Under the pieces are notes generated by a model. The model saw nothing but the letters and a program-made list of their open reading frames with translations, was not told the origin of the DNA and did no database searches. Below are positions 54,101 to 64,000 of a stretch of DNA of 64,000 nt, piece by piece. The DNA comes from Stichopus chloronotus (Eukaryota > Echinodermata > Holothuroidea > Aspidochirotida > Stichopodidae), in assembly GCA_021234535.1 (NCBI GenBank), contig CM037835.1, positions 5,890,001-5,954,000 on the forward strand, in the 5' to 3' direction. The position numbers were made by a program, and so were the translations under genes. Position 1 is the stretch's first letter, and the number at the start of each line of letters is the position of its first letter.

Positions 54101-57100
54101 TGGCTCTACATGACTATTTGTTGAAAGCTGAACACTGAGTGACTATTTCTAGTCTATTAATCAGACAAGTAAGTACATATGAGGGTTCCAGTTACACAGT
54201 GTGTTTTACTGAAGTTTTAGCAGCCCACAATTGTTGATCTTGCACATAGTGTTTCATATTTCTCACAAAATGTTTGTACTTGGCTCCCCTGTAAAATGAA
54301 TGATGAATGTAATAATTATATTACATTCATGCATAAATTTGCATAAACACAGTTGATGAATTAAAAATATTCATGAAAAAGACAACAAAGTCCATCTGTT
54401 GATGATTGAATTCATCAGGAAGTTAGTTGTGGTCCAAGCGTCACTTCCAAGGAATTTGTCAGTTCACACAAGCACAACGCTGTATACTCTTCACAGAGTT
54501 TATGGCTGCATTACGATGCTCTGTATTGGCAAGCAAATTCAGATCTGGTTCATAAGAGGCCTTTCGACAGATTTCGGGAAAGTATGTCTAATGGTGGTGC
54601 AAATTTTGACGTTTTTAAATTGTTTTGTCTTGCTGCAGAGGAAGCTGAGAATGAGCGTATGCATCTAATCAGTGCACTTATGATAAAGAAACCTGGCTGG
54701 TTCTTCAGGACGTGTGTTCTCATCTCACAAGGTTTGTGAATAGACGTATAAATCATCAGTTATGTGACCATAATGATATGTTCATTTTGGACAAAACCGT
54801 AAGTTAATTGTTGAATTATGTATTCCATAACATGAGCACCAATCAGATGCATTCTTTGGAAAAGTGAAGGAGAGCACACAATCACTTACTGTACCATGAA
54901 CAGGATTTCAAGTATTTAATTTTGACTGGAGTATTGTTGCAAGGTACCTAGTTCAAGTTCAGTTAAAATGAAAAGTACAAGTTTAGTTGTTCCATCATTT
55001 GTCTGTTGTTGCTGGGATCAAAGCCATGGTTCATGGAATGTTTATTTCAATTGAACTCTGAAACTATCCAGTTTTGATGGTATATGTTATTCTTTCTCTT
55101 TTCTAATGGCTGTCTTGGAAATATGTCTAGGTGCACCAGATTTACTTTTTGCGGTTGTCGTGGTGAATTTAAGGGTGATGTTTTTGAGGGAGAGACATTT
55201 CTTATGGAGGTTGTCAACCATTCGGGATTAATATTTGGCTCAATATTTGGAGAAAGCTTACAAATAAGACCTGCTTCACATGCAGGAAGTTTTTGGAGTC
55301 TTGTGTTGAATATTTTTATGTAAACATGTTCTATGTCAAATTTAGTACAGTTGTAGTGTTAGACCATCGGTGATCATCTGTGATTATTAATATACTGTAT
55401 ATCACATGATTTTTCAATGTGCTCCAACTGCAGCAGTAACATAAGTATGTAGTATCCATTCACATTACATTTCAAATATGTACATACTCATGTCACAATC
55501 TTGTATATATCAACTTTGAAATTTTTTTTTTTTTCTCATAGGAACTCACAGGAATGAGAAAAGATTCAGCAACATTCATGCTTTATTTCTTCATTATTCT
55601 TATCAGGTGTGTTTGTAAACATCTTCTTTGTCGCGTACATCTTGAGTCCTCGCCTGTGCCACCGATTTGTTGGCTATTTGGAGGAAGAAGCTGTGAAAAC
55701 GTACACCAAATTACTTCAGGTTTGAGAACTTTGTCGTTTCTAGTACAAACAATGTAACAATATCCCATAGTGAAATGAAATTGTCTAAAGCTGCCATCAT
55801 CGTCTCATGGCAATCTGACTTTCCTTTTCATGGTCAACAGACTCTCCTTTTCAAGGTCAACAGACCCTCCTTTTCAGGGTCAAGAGGTATTAAACATCAT
55901 GACAGGGTGTCTTGTTAAGACTGTTTGCGTGTGCAAACTGTATTGTGACAAACATGATAAAGAAAAATTTCTAGCGTTTAAAGTCCAAATGGGAGTATTT
56001 GTCCTTAAATTTACTAAAACATTGTAATAGTATTACCAGCAGAGTTACTATCCTGTTTCATCTAAAATAATTTATTATTGATTAGCACCACGTAGAAAAT
56101 GAGAGCAATTTACAATACATAAATGTATCATCTAATTTAAGAATTTCAAAATTGAGAACTGTTTTAGATTCACGCACCTTTCAAAACTAGCCAGGAACTT
56201 CCGTCATGCTGACATTATCCCGGCATTCCTTTCGTTCCCCTTTCTGGTATCAGACAAAGCTATCCTGATCAAACCAACACACAGAAATGATTGTGACCTA
56301 TTTCAGACTTAAAGATACCATTCCCGTCATAACTTTGGGTTGCAGTACATCCATCAATAAATAGGTAATTGATTTTGCCAGAATTAACTGAAAGTTCAAG
56401 CAAATTCAAACCTATAATGTGCACAGTTGTGTGGAATTTAAGTTAAGTTTGTTTTTAATCAATTGTAATCATTGTTAGGCTAGAATATTTTTGCACCGAT
56501 TTTGAGGGACATCAACAAGTGTGTGAATGTAGTAAAAATCAAAGGGAAAGGTGATATCCTTCATTCCAGACATTTTCATTATAATTTAAAAGCTTCACAC
56601 TATTACAAAGTAAATCTCACTAAGGAATGTCCTTTATTATAGTTGTAGTATTTACTTCATTTGAGAGGTCATTGGTCATATGCTTAACTGTTGGTCTGTC
56701 GTTCATGTATTCATTGATATTAAATTATACTGATCACATTATCACATTCTCAAAGGTCTTCTTCATATTGATATCATTTTTAGGATATTGATAGTGGTGC
56801 ATTGCCAAAGTGGAAAAACATGGCAGCTCCAGACGTAGCTATTGGTTACTGGAAACTATCGGTAAGTTTCAAGAGAACAAAGTGAAAGGTAGCGATGGTA
56901 TGCTGTCTCTGCATATAATGTTGTAAGTTTCCTCCAAAAAAAGCAGTAAAATCTCGCTCACAGTTATTATCTGTGATGATTAAAGGTAGATCCATTTTCT
57001 CCATGTTATACATATTGCACTGTAGCAGTTATATCTTCAACAAACAGAACATCCCCAAAAGAGAGCACTAATTGTTAGTTCATCTTCTGAAGTCATGTGA

Positions 57101-57265
57101 ATTTATGTTTTCTTGTATTTTTTGTGATTGCACCACCAGCATGATGCCACAATGCGAGACATGTTTCGTGCAATCAGGGCAGATGAAGCTCACCACAGGG
57201 AAGTGAACCACACTTTAAGTAGCATGAAACCTCATGAAGATAACCCCTTCCCTCCAGGAGAGTGA
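42198..57265 (+). CDS. AOX: AOX, mitochondrial alternative oxidase (11 coding exons, 344 aa)
   Basis: Di-iron ubiquinol oxidase of the mitochondrial inner membrane that reduces oxygen to water and bypasses complexes III and IV. Exons: 42198-42294, 45024-45058, 45283-45404, 49175-49270, 50594-50657, 51744-51835, 52986-53104, 54639-54731, 55607-55719, 56784-56861, 57140-57265; 1035 nt, all GT-AG and phase-consistent. The N-terminus ([14 protein letters not shown]) is basic and acid-poor, typical of a matrix-targeting peptide. Di-iron ligands are visible: Glu175 in [10 protein letters not shown], Glu214 and His217 in NERMHL, a Glu of LEEEA (265-267), and Glu319 and His322 in [12 protein letters not shown]. 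Spacings match the family. The C-terminal tail after VNH is typical of animal AOX. Exon 2 is a 35-nt microexon needed to join the phases of exons 1 and 3. Exons 1-2 are less certain than 3-11. Confidence 0.95.
44640..44880 (+). repeat. Diverged single copy of the AGGTCA-type repeat (AOX intron 1)
   Basis: Retains the block CTACCTTGTAAGCACAATATCTCAAGAAGGAAAG, similar to the middle of units at 57.5 kb, but the AGGTCA pairs are eroded. Boundaries are uncertain. Confidence 0.4.
46830..47029. mobile_element. 200-bp TIR element (MITE), copy A, AOX intron 3
   Basis: Begins ACAATCTTGGACAAAATT and ends in its exact inverted complement. The inverted match extends to about 28 bp (..TTGGGACAC) with one small indel. 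It has no transposase frame. It is flanked by CT on both sides. It is 98% identical to copy B at 48607-48806, in the same orientation (about four differences). Confidence 0.88.
48607..48806. mobile_element. 200-bp TIR element (MITE), copy B, AOX intron 3
   Basis: Same 18-bp perfect and about 28-bp imperfect terminal inverted repeats as copy A, in the same orientation 1577 bp downstream. It is flanked by AG on both sides. It differs from copy A at about four positions, all internal. Confidence 0.88.
49375..50020 (+). repeat. Unclassified dispersed repeat, copy 2 (AOX intron 4)
   Basis: Collinear with 25150-25735, with the same order of blocks and the same orientation. It is slightly longer through small insertions such as a cagggttttaat stretch near the left end and gtacattaaaaaacac near the right end. 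No inverted repeats or coding frame. Confidence 0.85.
55817..55887. repeat. 23-bp minisatellite, three units (AOX intron 9)
   Basis: Three consecutive units of the form CTCCTTTTCAAGGTCAACAGA with single-base variants. Confidence 0.8.
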
Positions 57266-57444
57266 TCATAAAACCTCATGGAGAGAACCTGTCCCCTTCA
57301 GGAGAATGAACACCTGACAAGATCCATGGTGCCTGAATGTGGAGCAATGAGTTGATTTGGTTTTAACGGGGTTATGCCAATACAGGTTACTCCTACATCT
57401 CTTTTTGGTTTTGATGATAATCATAACTGTTGTAATCATGTATA

Positions 57445-57535
57445 CAGGTGTGTGCACGTGTATGTGTGTGTGTGTGTACGTGTGCTTGTATGTGTGTGTG
57501 TGTGTGTGTATGGTGCTGTATGTGTGTGTGGTTGT
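57445..57535. repeat. (TG)n-rich microsatellite
   Basis: Interrupted TG/GTGTGTAC tract about 180 bases past the AOX stop, probably in the 3' UTR or just beyond. The long open frames here on both strands are by-products of the repeat. Confidence 0.85.
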
Positions 57536-57539
57536 GCAT

Positions 57540-58060
57540 GATGCCCTACCTTGTAAACATGATATCTCAAGAAGAGAAGCTTGGGCAGACCTCATATTTA
57601 GTGTGTAGATGTACCACATTGAGTAGAAGAACCCTATTGTTTTTGGTGGAGGTCAAAGGTTGTTTGGGGTCAACAGAGATCTTATTGTAGAAACTTTGTA
57701 AGCATGATATTTCAAGAAGGGTAGCTCGTACATATCTCATTTTTAGTGTGTAGGTGTACCACATTGAGTAGAAGAACCCTATTGTTTTTGGTGAGATCAT
57801 AAGTCATCTGGTATCAACAGGGGTTTAAGTGTGAAAACATTGTAAATACAATATCTTAAGAAGGGAAGCTTGCACAAATCTCATATATAATGTGTAGGTG
57901 CACCACATTGAGTAAAAGAACCCTATTGTTTTTGGTGGAGGTCAAAGGTAATATGAGGTTGACAGGGGTCAAATTGTGAAACCCAAGGTTGCGAACATGA
58001 TATGTCAAGGAGGGAAGCCTGGACAGACCACATATGTAATGTATAGTAGTTGCATCACTG
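57540..58060 (+). repeat. AGGTCA tandem-repeat array, copy 3 (downstream of AOX)
   Basis: About three and a half units with CTTGTAAACATGATATCTCAAG, then TCATATTTAGTGTGTAG, then CACATTGAGTAGAAGAACCC, then TATTGTTTTTGGTGGAGGTCAAAGG. The AGGTCA pairs are partly eroded (for example AGGTCAAAGGTTG near 57651 and AGGTCAAAGGTAA near 57949). The unit spacing is about 150 bp. Confidence 0.85.
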
Positions 58061-58450
58061 TAATTCTTTGCTGTGAAAGTAGGTCAGTGTCTTTATGAAA
58101 AATGTCTGCTAATTGTCACCAGGTGCTAAATCTCATTAATGGTTTGAAAATTTGAATGAAAATATTTTGAAGGTTATGGTTTGAGAATTCAGTGCTGTCT
58201 TCCGAAGGTGATACCAAAGTTGCTGCCCTTCCTTTTCACAGGGGTAGGGGAAGAAGCCCAAAACTTTTTATTTGAGGGCACCACTTTTTTATTTGGAAGT
58301 GCAAAGCTACAAAAACACACACATTAAGGGAAAAATGCCAGCAGGACACTACGTGTGAAGCACCTTGAATCCACTTCGTTTTGAAAATGTGCTACATATA
58401 GGACAGTGATGAGAACACACAGGCCTGTAAAGTTGATTTTGGTACTCTGA

Positions 58451-58456
58451 AATAAA
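58451..58456 (+). terminator. Candidate polyadenylation signal downstream of AOX
   Basis: AATAAA about 1.2 kb after the AOX stop, beyond the repeat array. An earlier signal may be used instead; weak evidence. Confidence 0.25.
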
Positions 58457-60429
58457 GTCAAATTGGTTCAGGACCTATCCAAAGAAAGTTTGTGCACAAA
58501 ACTAACCACTTTGCTGGTCAATACTCTCGCACAGTTTTTGTACAGTGTCAGGCATTGTATTCAAACTGCCTCTTGGTTTTTTGGTGTTTATAGTTTCATA
58601 ATTTTACTCACTGTATCATAGTTGTTTCAGTGAGTGAAGTGCAGTGTAAATTTAGATGTTTGATGTCAATTACGTGTCTTTTCAAAGGAGCAAGATTAAG
58701 AGGAAACTGAGCAAAGGTTATTTTGCCCAATGAGGGTTACATTAAACTTGTAAACCGATGAATGTAAACCAGTAAATGTTCAAGTTTTCAATATGAAGGG
58801 AGAAAGGGCGAACACGTTGTTAAGGGGAAGACGGAACGGGGCACTACTATGCAGTTGTGCCCCCATTCTGCAGATCTGGCAAAATTAGTTCTTTCATATA
58901 ATTGGCCAAAGATAAAATTACAAAGTATATAGTATGTAGAGTTCACATTACTGTTTTCAACCCTATCAAACTGGCTTTTTCTACCAGAAAACAAGTGACT
59001 GAAGTAATGTCCAGATGGCCTAGCTTGCTACGATAAAAAGCTGAAAGAGTGGATGGCTTGAATTTTGTGACAAGGGTTAGTCATCCATTCATACATTAAG
59101 GTATCAATCTAACATTGTTGATTCACCACTTTTGTGAGATTCCATAGTAACACTGCCTTGTTTGCTGAAGAGCCAACAATCGGCCCGTCAGTACTTCTTA
59201 TGTCACTAAGTTATAACATTATTGTAATTTAAAATATTAATTTGTTAAAGGCATTCTTCTATGACCTGAATAATTCAAAGTATGAATTTCGCAGGAACAA
59301 TTTCTGTCCAGGGAGCCAATGGGCTGTTGTACGCATACCTCTTGGCACATGTAACTGATCATTTTGTCGTAGAGGTTTGTCAATAACAGTGAGATAAGTT
59401 TAGCATATAGTTAAAGTGTAAATATCATATTATATAGTCACAAATATTTTCATTTTTCTCAGGGAAAGCATTATTTTTACTTGTGGGCCAAAAAGTCAGT
59501 TTTGTGACAAAAAAAATATATCCCAAGCACCAGGGGCATCACTCCAAATTGAAATAAGGGGGACATGTTTGACTTAGTGACAGGTTTGAATGATTAAAAC
59601 GGCTCCGGCAGGGGTCTATGCACTCCATTTTTTGATAGCTTTGGATATATTGGACAGGTCCAATAGGTTTTCCCTGGGGTAACATCCAACGTGACCAGAA
59701 GAAAAGCCCTAGAAGCTGGTATTGAAAGGGCAAAACTGGTCAGACATTGCATATTTTGAGGCAAATGATAATTTTCATGATTAACAGGTGGAGGTTGCCA
59801 GGGTCTAGTGATTGAAGGCACATATTGTGAAAAGTCTATGAAAGGACAATTTGGGGACATGTGTCCAGGGTTTTTAACCGGGGAAGGCGACTGGCTTGAG
59901 GGCATGTGTGGCAGGACTATGAGACTGATTTCATTGCAAAAAAAAATTATCGTTGGTTAGGCAGAAGCTGAAAGTCATGAGAAAGTAAACAGAACTTACC
60001 ATAGCAAAGCTAAGGTCTAAACATTTGACATCTTTTGCTTTTATACATCATTTGATATGACATATAAAGCGCCTTTCCAGGGTTCTCAGCAGGGTGGGTT
60101 CTGAGGGCAAAAACCTTTCGTGCACAAGGCTAGCATGACTATCAAAGCAGAGAGTACCCGAAAATGTTTGGCTTTACAAACCCGCCAGATAGCAGAAAAC
60201 AGCACTTCCTGGGTGTTTTGGGCTTCATGTGCCCAGCCTGGAAGTGGGACTCTCGTGTCCGAAATTTCTCAATTATTGAGAAAACATCATTCTATGGAAA
60301 AAATGGTAATAATTTGGATTACTTTTATCTGGAATATTTTTGCTATTGTAACGTTTCTGAAAAGTTAGTTCAACATAGTGAACAGTTTTTACTTTGTAGC
60401 AATATTTTAGGTTATTTTCTTCTAGATGA

Positions 60430-61045
60430 ATTTCCAACTAGCAGGTGACCTTAACAAAATCTGGTGCAATATTTTGCGTCTATTGTGGTCAGTTTTTTCC
60501 TGAGAAATTATAGTTCCAGAAAAGTTATTTCAACAATTTTTACTTTAATCGAGTGCAATTGTTTATTGCTACAACTGTCGATGATTTTGTGACAAAGTAG
60601 AACTCATTCTTGTATCGATAACTTTTGAAATTAATGGCCACATTGAAGAGAAAAAGATGACATACAAAAGTATTTTGATAGATGGTGAAAGATTGAGCAG
60701 AATGATGTTGGTATAGATCTGCAAGAGGGTTGTAAAGGAAGAGGTGTCCCCACCCACCCCCTTTTAAGAATTTTTTCACCTAAAAGGTAAACTTAGGTGC
60801 AATCTAGTGCAATACTTGGCGTTTTGGAAGTCATGAAATGTGCTAGATTGAGATATGAAGAATTCCAACTGGTAGGTCAGATTTTCTGACTATCCTCAAT
60901 CGTAAACTGAAATATGAGAAATCAAATGGAATTTCAGATGGGGACCAGGTAACACACAATCTGGTGTAATATTTGGCATTTTTTTATGTCATAAAATGTG
61001 CTAGATTAAGTTATGAAAAATTTCAGATTTTCTGGCTATTGTTGC
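60430..61045. repeat. Three diverged direct repeats
   Basis: Around 60430-60500, 60780-60895 and 60950-61045 a similar module recurs: aatctggtgcaatatttggcgttt, then gtcatgaaatgtgctagatt, then a(g)atatgaagaattccaactggtaggtcagattttctg. Copies are partial and diverged. The family is unknown to me. Confidence 0.6.
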
Positions 61046-62514
61046 TCCGAGTTCTTTTCTTTAGGTGGGGGATCCCCGTTTGCAATGGCCGTGAGCATGC
61101 ATCAACGATTCATTCAAATACACAATCACCAACAGAATTTTGACCTCAGTTCTACCTTTTCGGTGTAGTGATGGGAATGTGTCGCAATCTTTTTGTTCAC
61201 CATGAGCCTTGTGAAGGACGTTTCCTGTTTTTTGGACCGAATTTTGCCTTGGCTAGAAATTCTTTGTCCTGAAATATGTTCCACAAATCAACTTTTATGG
61301 AAAGGTAAACTTTGAAGAAAGGAATCATAAAATCAGTCATGGTAAATAAGACTTTACTATGCAAAGTTAAAATTTGTTAACTTGATAGCAATTGCCATTC
61401 GAAATGTTACAGTATCACTCAGTGTAAAGTTAGGGGGGTGGGGTTACTGGGGTAATGTTCTTCATTACTTTTGAGCTGATTTAAAAGAAACAACAAGTAC
61501 ACAATCAACAGACGTGTCCCTCGTAACTGAATCTCCACTGGCAAGTTAAGTCAGTCAATCGTTTCCTTCTTTTGTCCATTAACATAACACGGCAGAGAAA
61601 ACACGGAGCGCGCAGTAAATTATGGCATTTGTGATGTGTAGATGAGTCAAATGTTGGAACAGAACCCCAAAATTTGGCACCGACAGTTCCTTTATGAGCA
61701 TTTATCAGCCAAGCGATTACATCAGTCACTCACCAAAACATGTCCCCTCGTCCCCTCAGGATTGATGCCCTTGCCAAGCCCAATTTAAGCACATCAACTT
61801 TTTGGTTGTTTTAGACAGTTTTTCACTGTTTTGGTGTGAAAGAAGAGTATTTTTTATCTCCATATTACAGACTTAGTCTAAATTATAATGAAATGGTCTC
61901 TCTTTCCACCAAATTTTTGGTGGGTTGATTTGTTAAATAGAAAGTGCTTGTATCGTTAATATATTTTATCATTTGAAACTTATGGCTCATAAAATTGCAA
62001 GAGTATTTTGTTTTTATATGCAATAATGTTCGTTTGTGGGGGGTTGGGGGGTAAGAAAACTTTAAAGGAAGCATGTGCAATAGTTGCCACTTTGCATAAG
62101 ACCAATTGATATGATCTGTCACATGTAGCCTCATGGTTTAATATTAAGCTTGGTAGGGTCCTGGAATGGTACATCATTACTTACGTATGTCTCAATGCTG
62201 GGAATATCAAAATCGTACAGATAATTCCAATTTGAGACAAGAAAATTCCTGCTAAAAATGTCAAGAATTGTGAAAACTGTGTTTTCTTTAATTCTTATAC
62301 ATCATTAGATATCCACCTCTAAAAGCTGGTACTTGAAGTAACTGCAAATTGAACACTTTGAAAGTGTTTCGCTATTAGTTTTTACCAAGAATACTATCTA
62401 AGTGTACTGTACCTTACCAGTTTAATAATGTTATTTACAGTTACTAATGAAATAAATTTGTTCTTTTTTTGTGTGCATGTAGGATTCAATAGCACTAACA
62501 TTTTTTATTACTTG

Positions 62515-63065
62515 CTGAAGGCAGAAAAGGTCATTTGAGGTCACCAGAGGTCAAACTGGGGATACCTTGTAAACACTATATCTCAGGAAAGGTAACAGTG
62601 GGGGCATCACATAGTTTAGCATGTGGATTGTCCATATTGAGTAGATGTCACCCGCTGAATTTTGTGGAGGTCAAAGGTCGTTTGGAGTGAGCAGAGTTCA
62701 AAGGGTCAAAATCATGTTAAGTCCAGTATCTCAAAAGACAAACTGTGAGTGATCTCATACTTTGCATGTCTATCGCTCATATTCCATAGTTCAGTGTTTA
62801 GTATTCAAAATCTGGTGAAAACTATCTCAAGCAGGTGAACTGTGGGGGATTTCATACTTAGTATGTGTATTGCCCATGTGAAATAGATGATTTCTATCAA
62901 TTTTTGCACCTTCTTTTTTTAGAGGAGAAAGGTCATTTTGGTATAACGACATTAATATGGTGTTTCAAGAACAATAACTGAAGTTGATCTCATACTTGTC
63001 ATGTGGATAATTCATGTTTGTTGTAATATAACCAAATGGCAAGGAATCCCAAAGCCTTTTGGCAT
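62515..63065 (+). repeat. AGGTCA tandem-repeat array, copy 4
   Basis: About three units plus the terminal module shared with 41940-42060 (ggtgtttcaagaacaataactg..gttgatctcata.ttgtcatgtggataattcatgtttgtt). A perfect AGGTCA-CCAG-AGGTCA lies at 62538-62553 and a near-perfect one-base-spaced repeat AGGTCAAAGGTCG near 62670. Confidence 0.87.
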
Positions 63066-63551
63066 TGTTTGTTTTGTCATTGTTGGCTAAGATGTACTTT
63101 ACAACACAAAGTCTACCTCAGTGAAATGCCTATTCATTTTGGCCTCAGTAGTGCAACCAGAAGCTATGAATGTAATGTTTCCATTAACAATTTGTTAATG
63201 TTTAATGTAAGCACAATATAAAAGAATGTGATACTTCACCCTTCTTCCAAGACGATGTCAGTGAGAAACCACATGGTCAGTATCACTTGGTAAAGTGTAC
63301 AAATTTCCCTTTAAATTTCTGTTGCACAGTAATTTCTTGTTTATCATTACCCTTTTACCACACTGTCATTCAGGCTCTTTTGTTTACCTTTTTGAATCGA
63401 GGTTCTTTAACTTCACAATATTGTCTGAGTCAGTTGCCTGACAGCTGTTTTTAGGAGTCTCCTCCAATCCACTCGTTCACCTCAATCTGCAACCTTCCCC
63501 ACCTATAGTACAGTAACTATTATTGTACCATGTTCCCATTTGCTCCACAAT

Positions 63552-63953
63552 CATGGGCGTCAGCAGGTTTCAGAAAGCGAGGGGGACACTATACTGTCTA
63601 AGCGGAGCGCCACCATTGGTTGGCGCGTAGCTTACAGAAAATTTTGGGTACAGAAGACCCCCTAGATTGCAGAAGACTGCCTTCCTGAGTCATTTTTAGT
63701 TAGATCAGAACCAGATCTGTGAGTTTTGTCTCACAAAACTAAATTCCGACAGAAAGTACTGTTAGAAAGATGCCGTTCTGACACCAAGGGAGACGAATTA
63801 CACAGCGTCCATCGCAATTGTGATAGGAAATCGCGCATATGCATGTGACTTTTTTAATAACTGCTCTGAAAAGTGGGTGGGACAAATGATATAATATCCC
63901 CTCCACTTTTGAAAGTGGGGGGGGGACATGTCCCCCACCTGTTGATGCCCATG
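63552..63953. mobile_element. hAT-like MITE with 8-bp target duplication
   Basis: A 402-bp element beginning CATGGGCGTCAGCAGGT and ending in the inverted complement of CATGGGCATCAACAGGT (15 of 17 match). It is flanked by perfect 8-base duplications TCCACAAT at 63544-63551 and 63954-63961. No transposase frame. The 8-bp duplication points to hAT; the CATGGGCG terminus is less usual for that group. Confidence 0.85.
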
Positions 63954-64000
63954 TCCACAATAGGTCATTTTACTATCTTTAATGGTTGACATGGACTACT

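Larger units (their letters stand above)
58061..62510. other. Region downstream of AOX, no gene seen
   Basis: No exon chain or RNA gene recognised. It contains a candidate AOX AATAAA at 58451-58456, a possible hAT fragment near 59531 (CAGGGGCATCACTCC) and a set of three diverged repeats at 60430-61045. The remaining sequence is AT-rich, with short frames lacking domains. Confidence 0.4.

Noticed and set aside
57266..57619. Minus-strand ORF rich in Thr-His repeats
   Set aside because: Translation of the TG microsatellite and array downstream of AOX.
59531..59560. hAT element end CAGGGGCATCACTCC
   Set aside because: No matching inverted end or 8-bp duplication could be found within 1 kb, so only a possible fragment.

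Overview
The window reads as nuclear DNA of an invertebrate deuterostome, most likely an echinoderm. The genes have many short exons with GT-AG introns, the background is AT-rich, transposon debris is dense, and an alternative oxidase gene (absent from vertebrates) lies near a metazoan MyD88 and a metazoan MLX. The echinoderm assignment is an inference from gene content and repeat style; nothing in the sequence fixes the species.

Four protein-coding genes could be rebuilt exon by exon, with every splice phase closing in frame. (1) MyD88, plus strand, 3013-11049, 6 coding exons, 293 aa: death domain plus TIR adaptor of Toll/IL-1 signalling. (2) MLX, minus strand, 22263 down to 16554, 8 coding exons, 234 aa: bHLH-zip partner of MondoA/ChREBP/MNT. 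(3) MTPAP, minus strand, 37515 down to 27474, 8 coding exons, 552 aa: mitochondrial poly(A) polymerase. (4) AOX, plus strand, 42198-57265, 11 coding exons, 344 aa: mitochondrial alternative oxidase.

Layout. 1-3012 holds no recognisable gene. MyD88 and MLX converge on 11.0-16.5 kb, which carries an 18-bp minisatellite split by a hAT-like MITE with a perfect 8-bp target duplication. MLX and MTPAP point the same way. MTPAP and AOX, both nuclear genes for mitochondrial proteins, are head to head about 4.7 kb apart; that gap holds a palindrome-rich AT repeat, a 5'-truncated CR1/L2-like LINE with an intact 621-codon reverse transcriptase ORF, and a tandem repeat array just upstream of AOX. Downstream of AOX (57.3-64 kb) only repeats were found, ending in another hAT-like MITE.

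The most striking non-genic signal is one dispersed tandem-repeat family (unit about 110-155 bp). It recurs at 16.9-17.7, 41.3-42.1, 57.5-58.1 and 62.5-63.1 kb, with weaker single copies near 22.7 and 44.7 kb. Its units repeatedly carry perfect AGGTCA direct repeats with 4-bp or 1-bp spacing, the architecture of nuclear-receptor response elements. Two arrays bracket AOX and one sits in the last MLX intron. Also notable are two 200-bp TIR elements about 98% identical in one AOX intron, and an unclassified ~600-bp repeat present at 25.2 and 49.4 kb.
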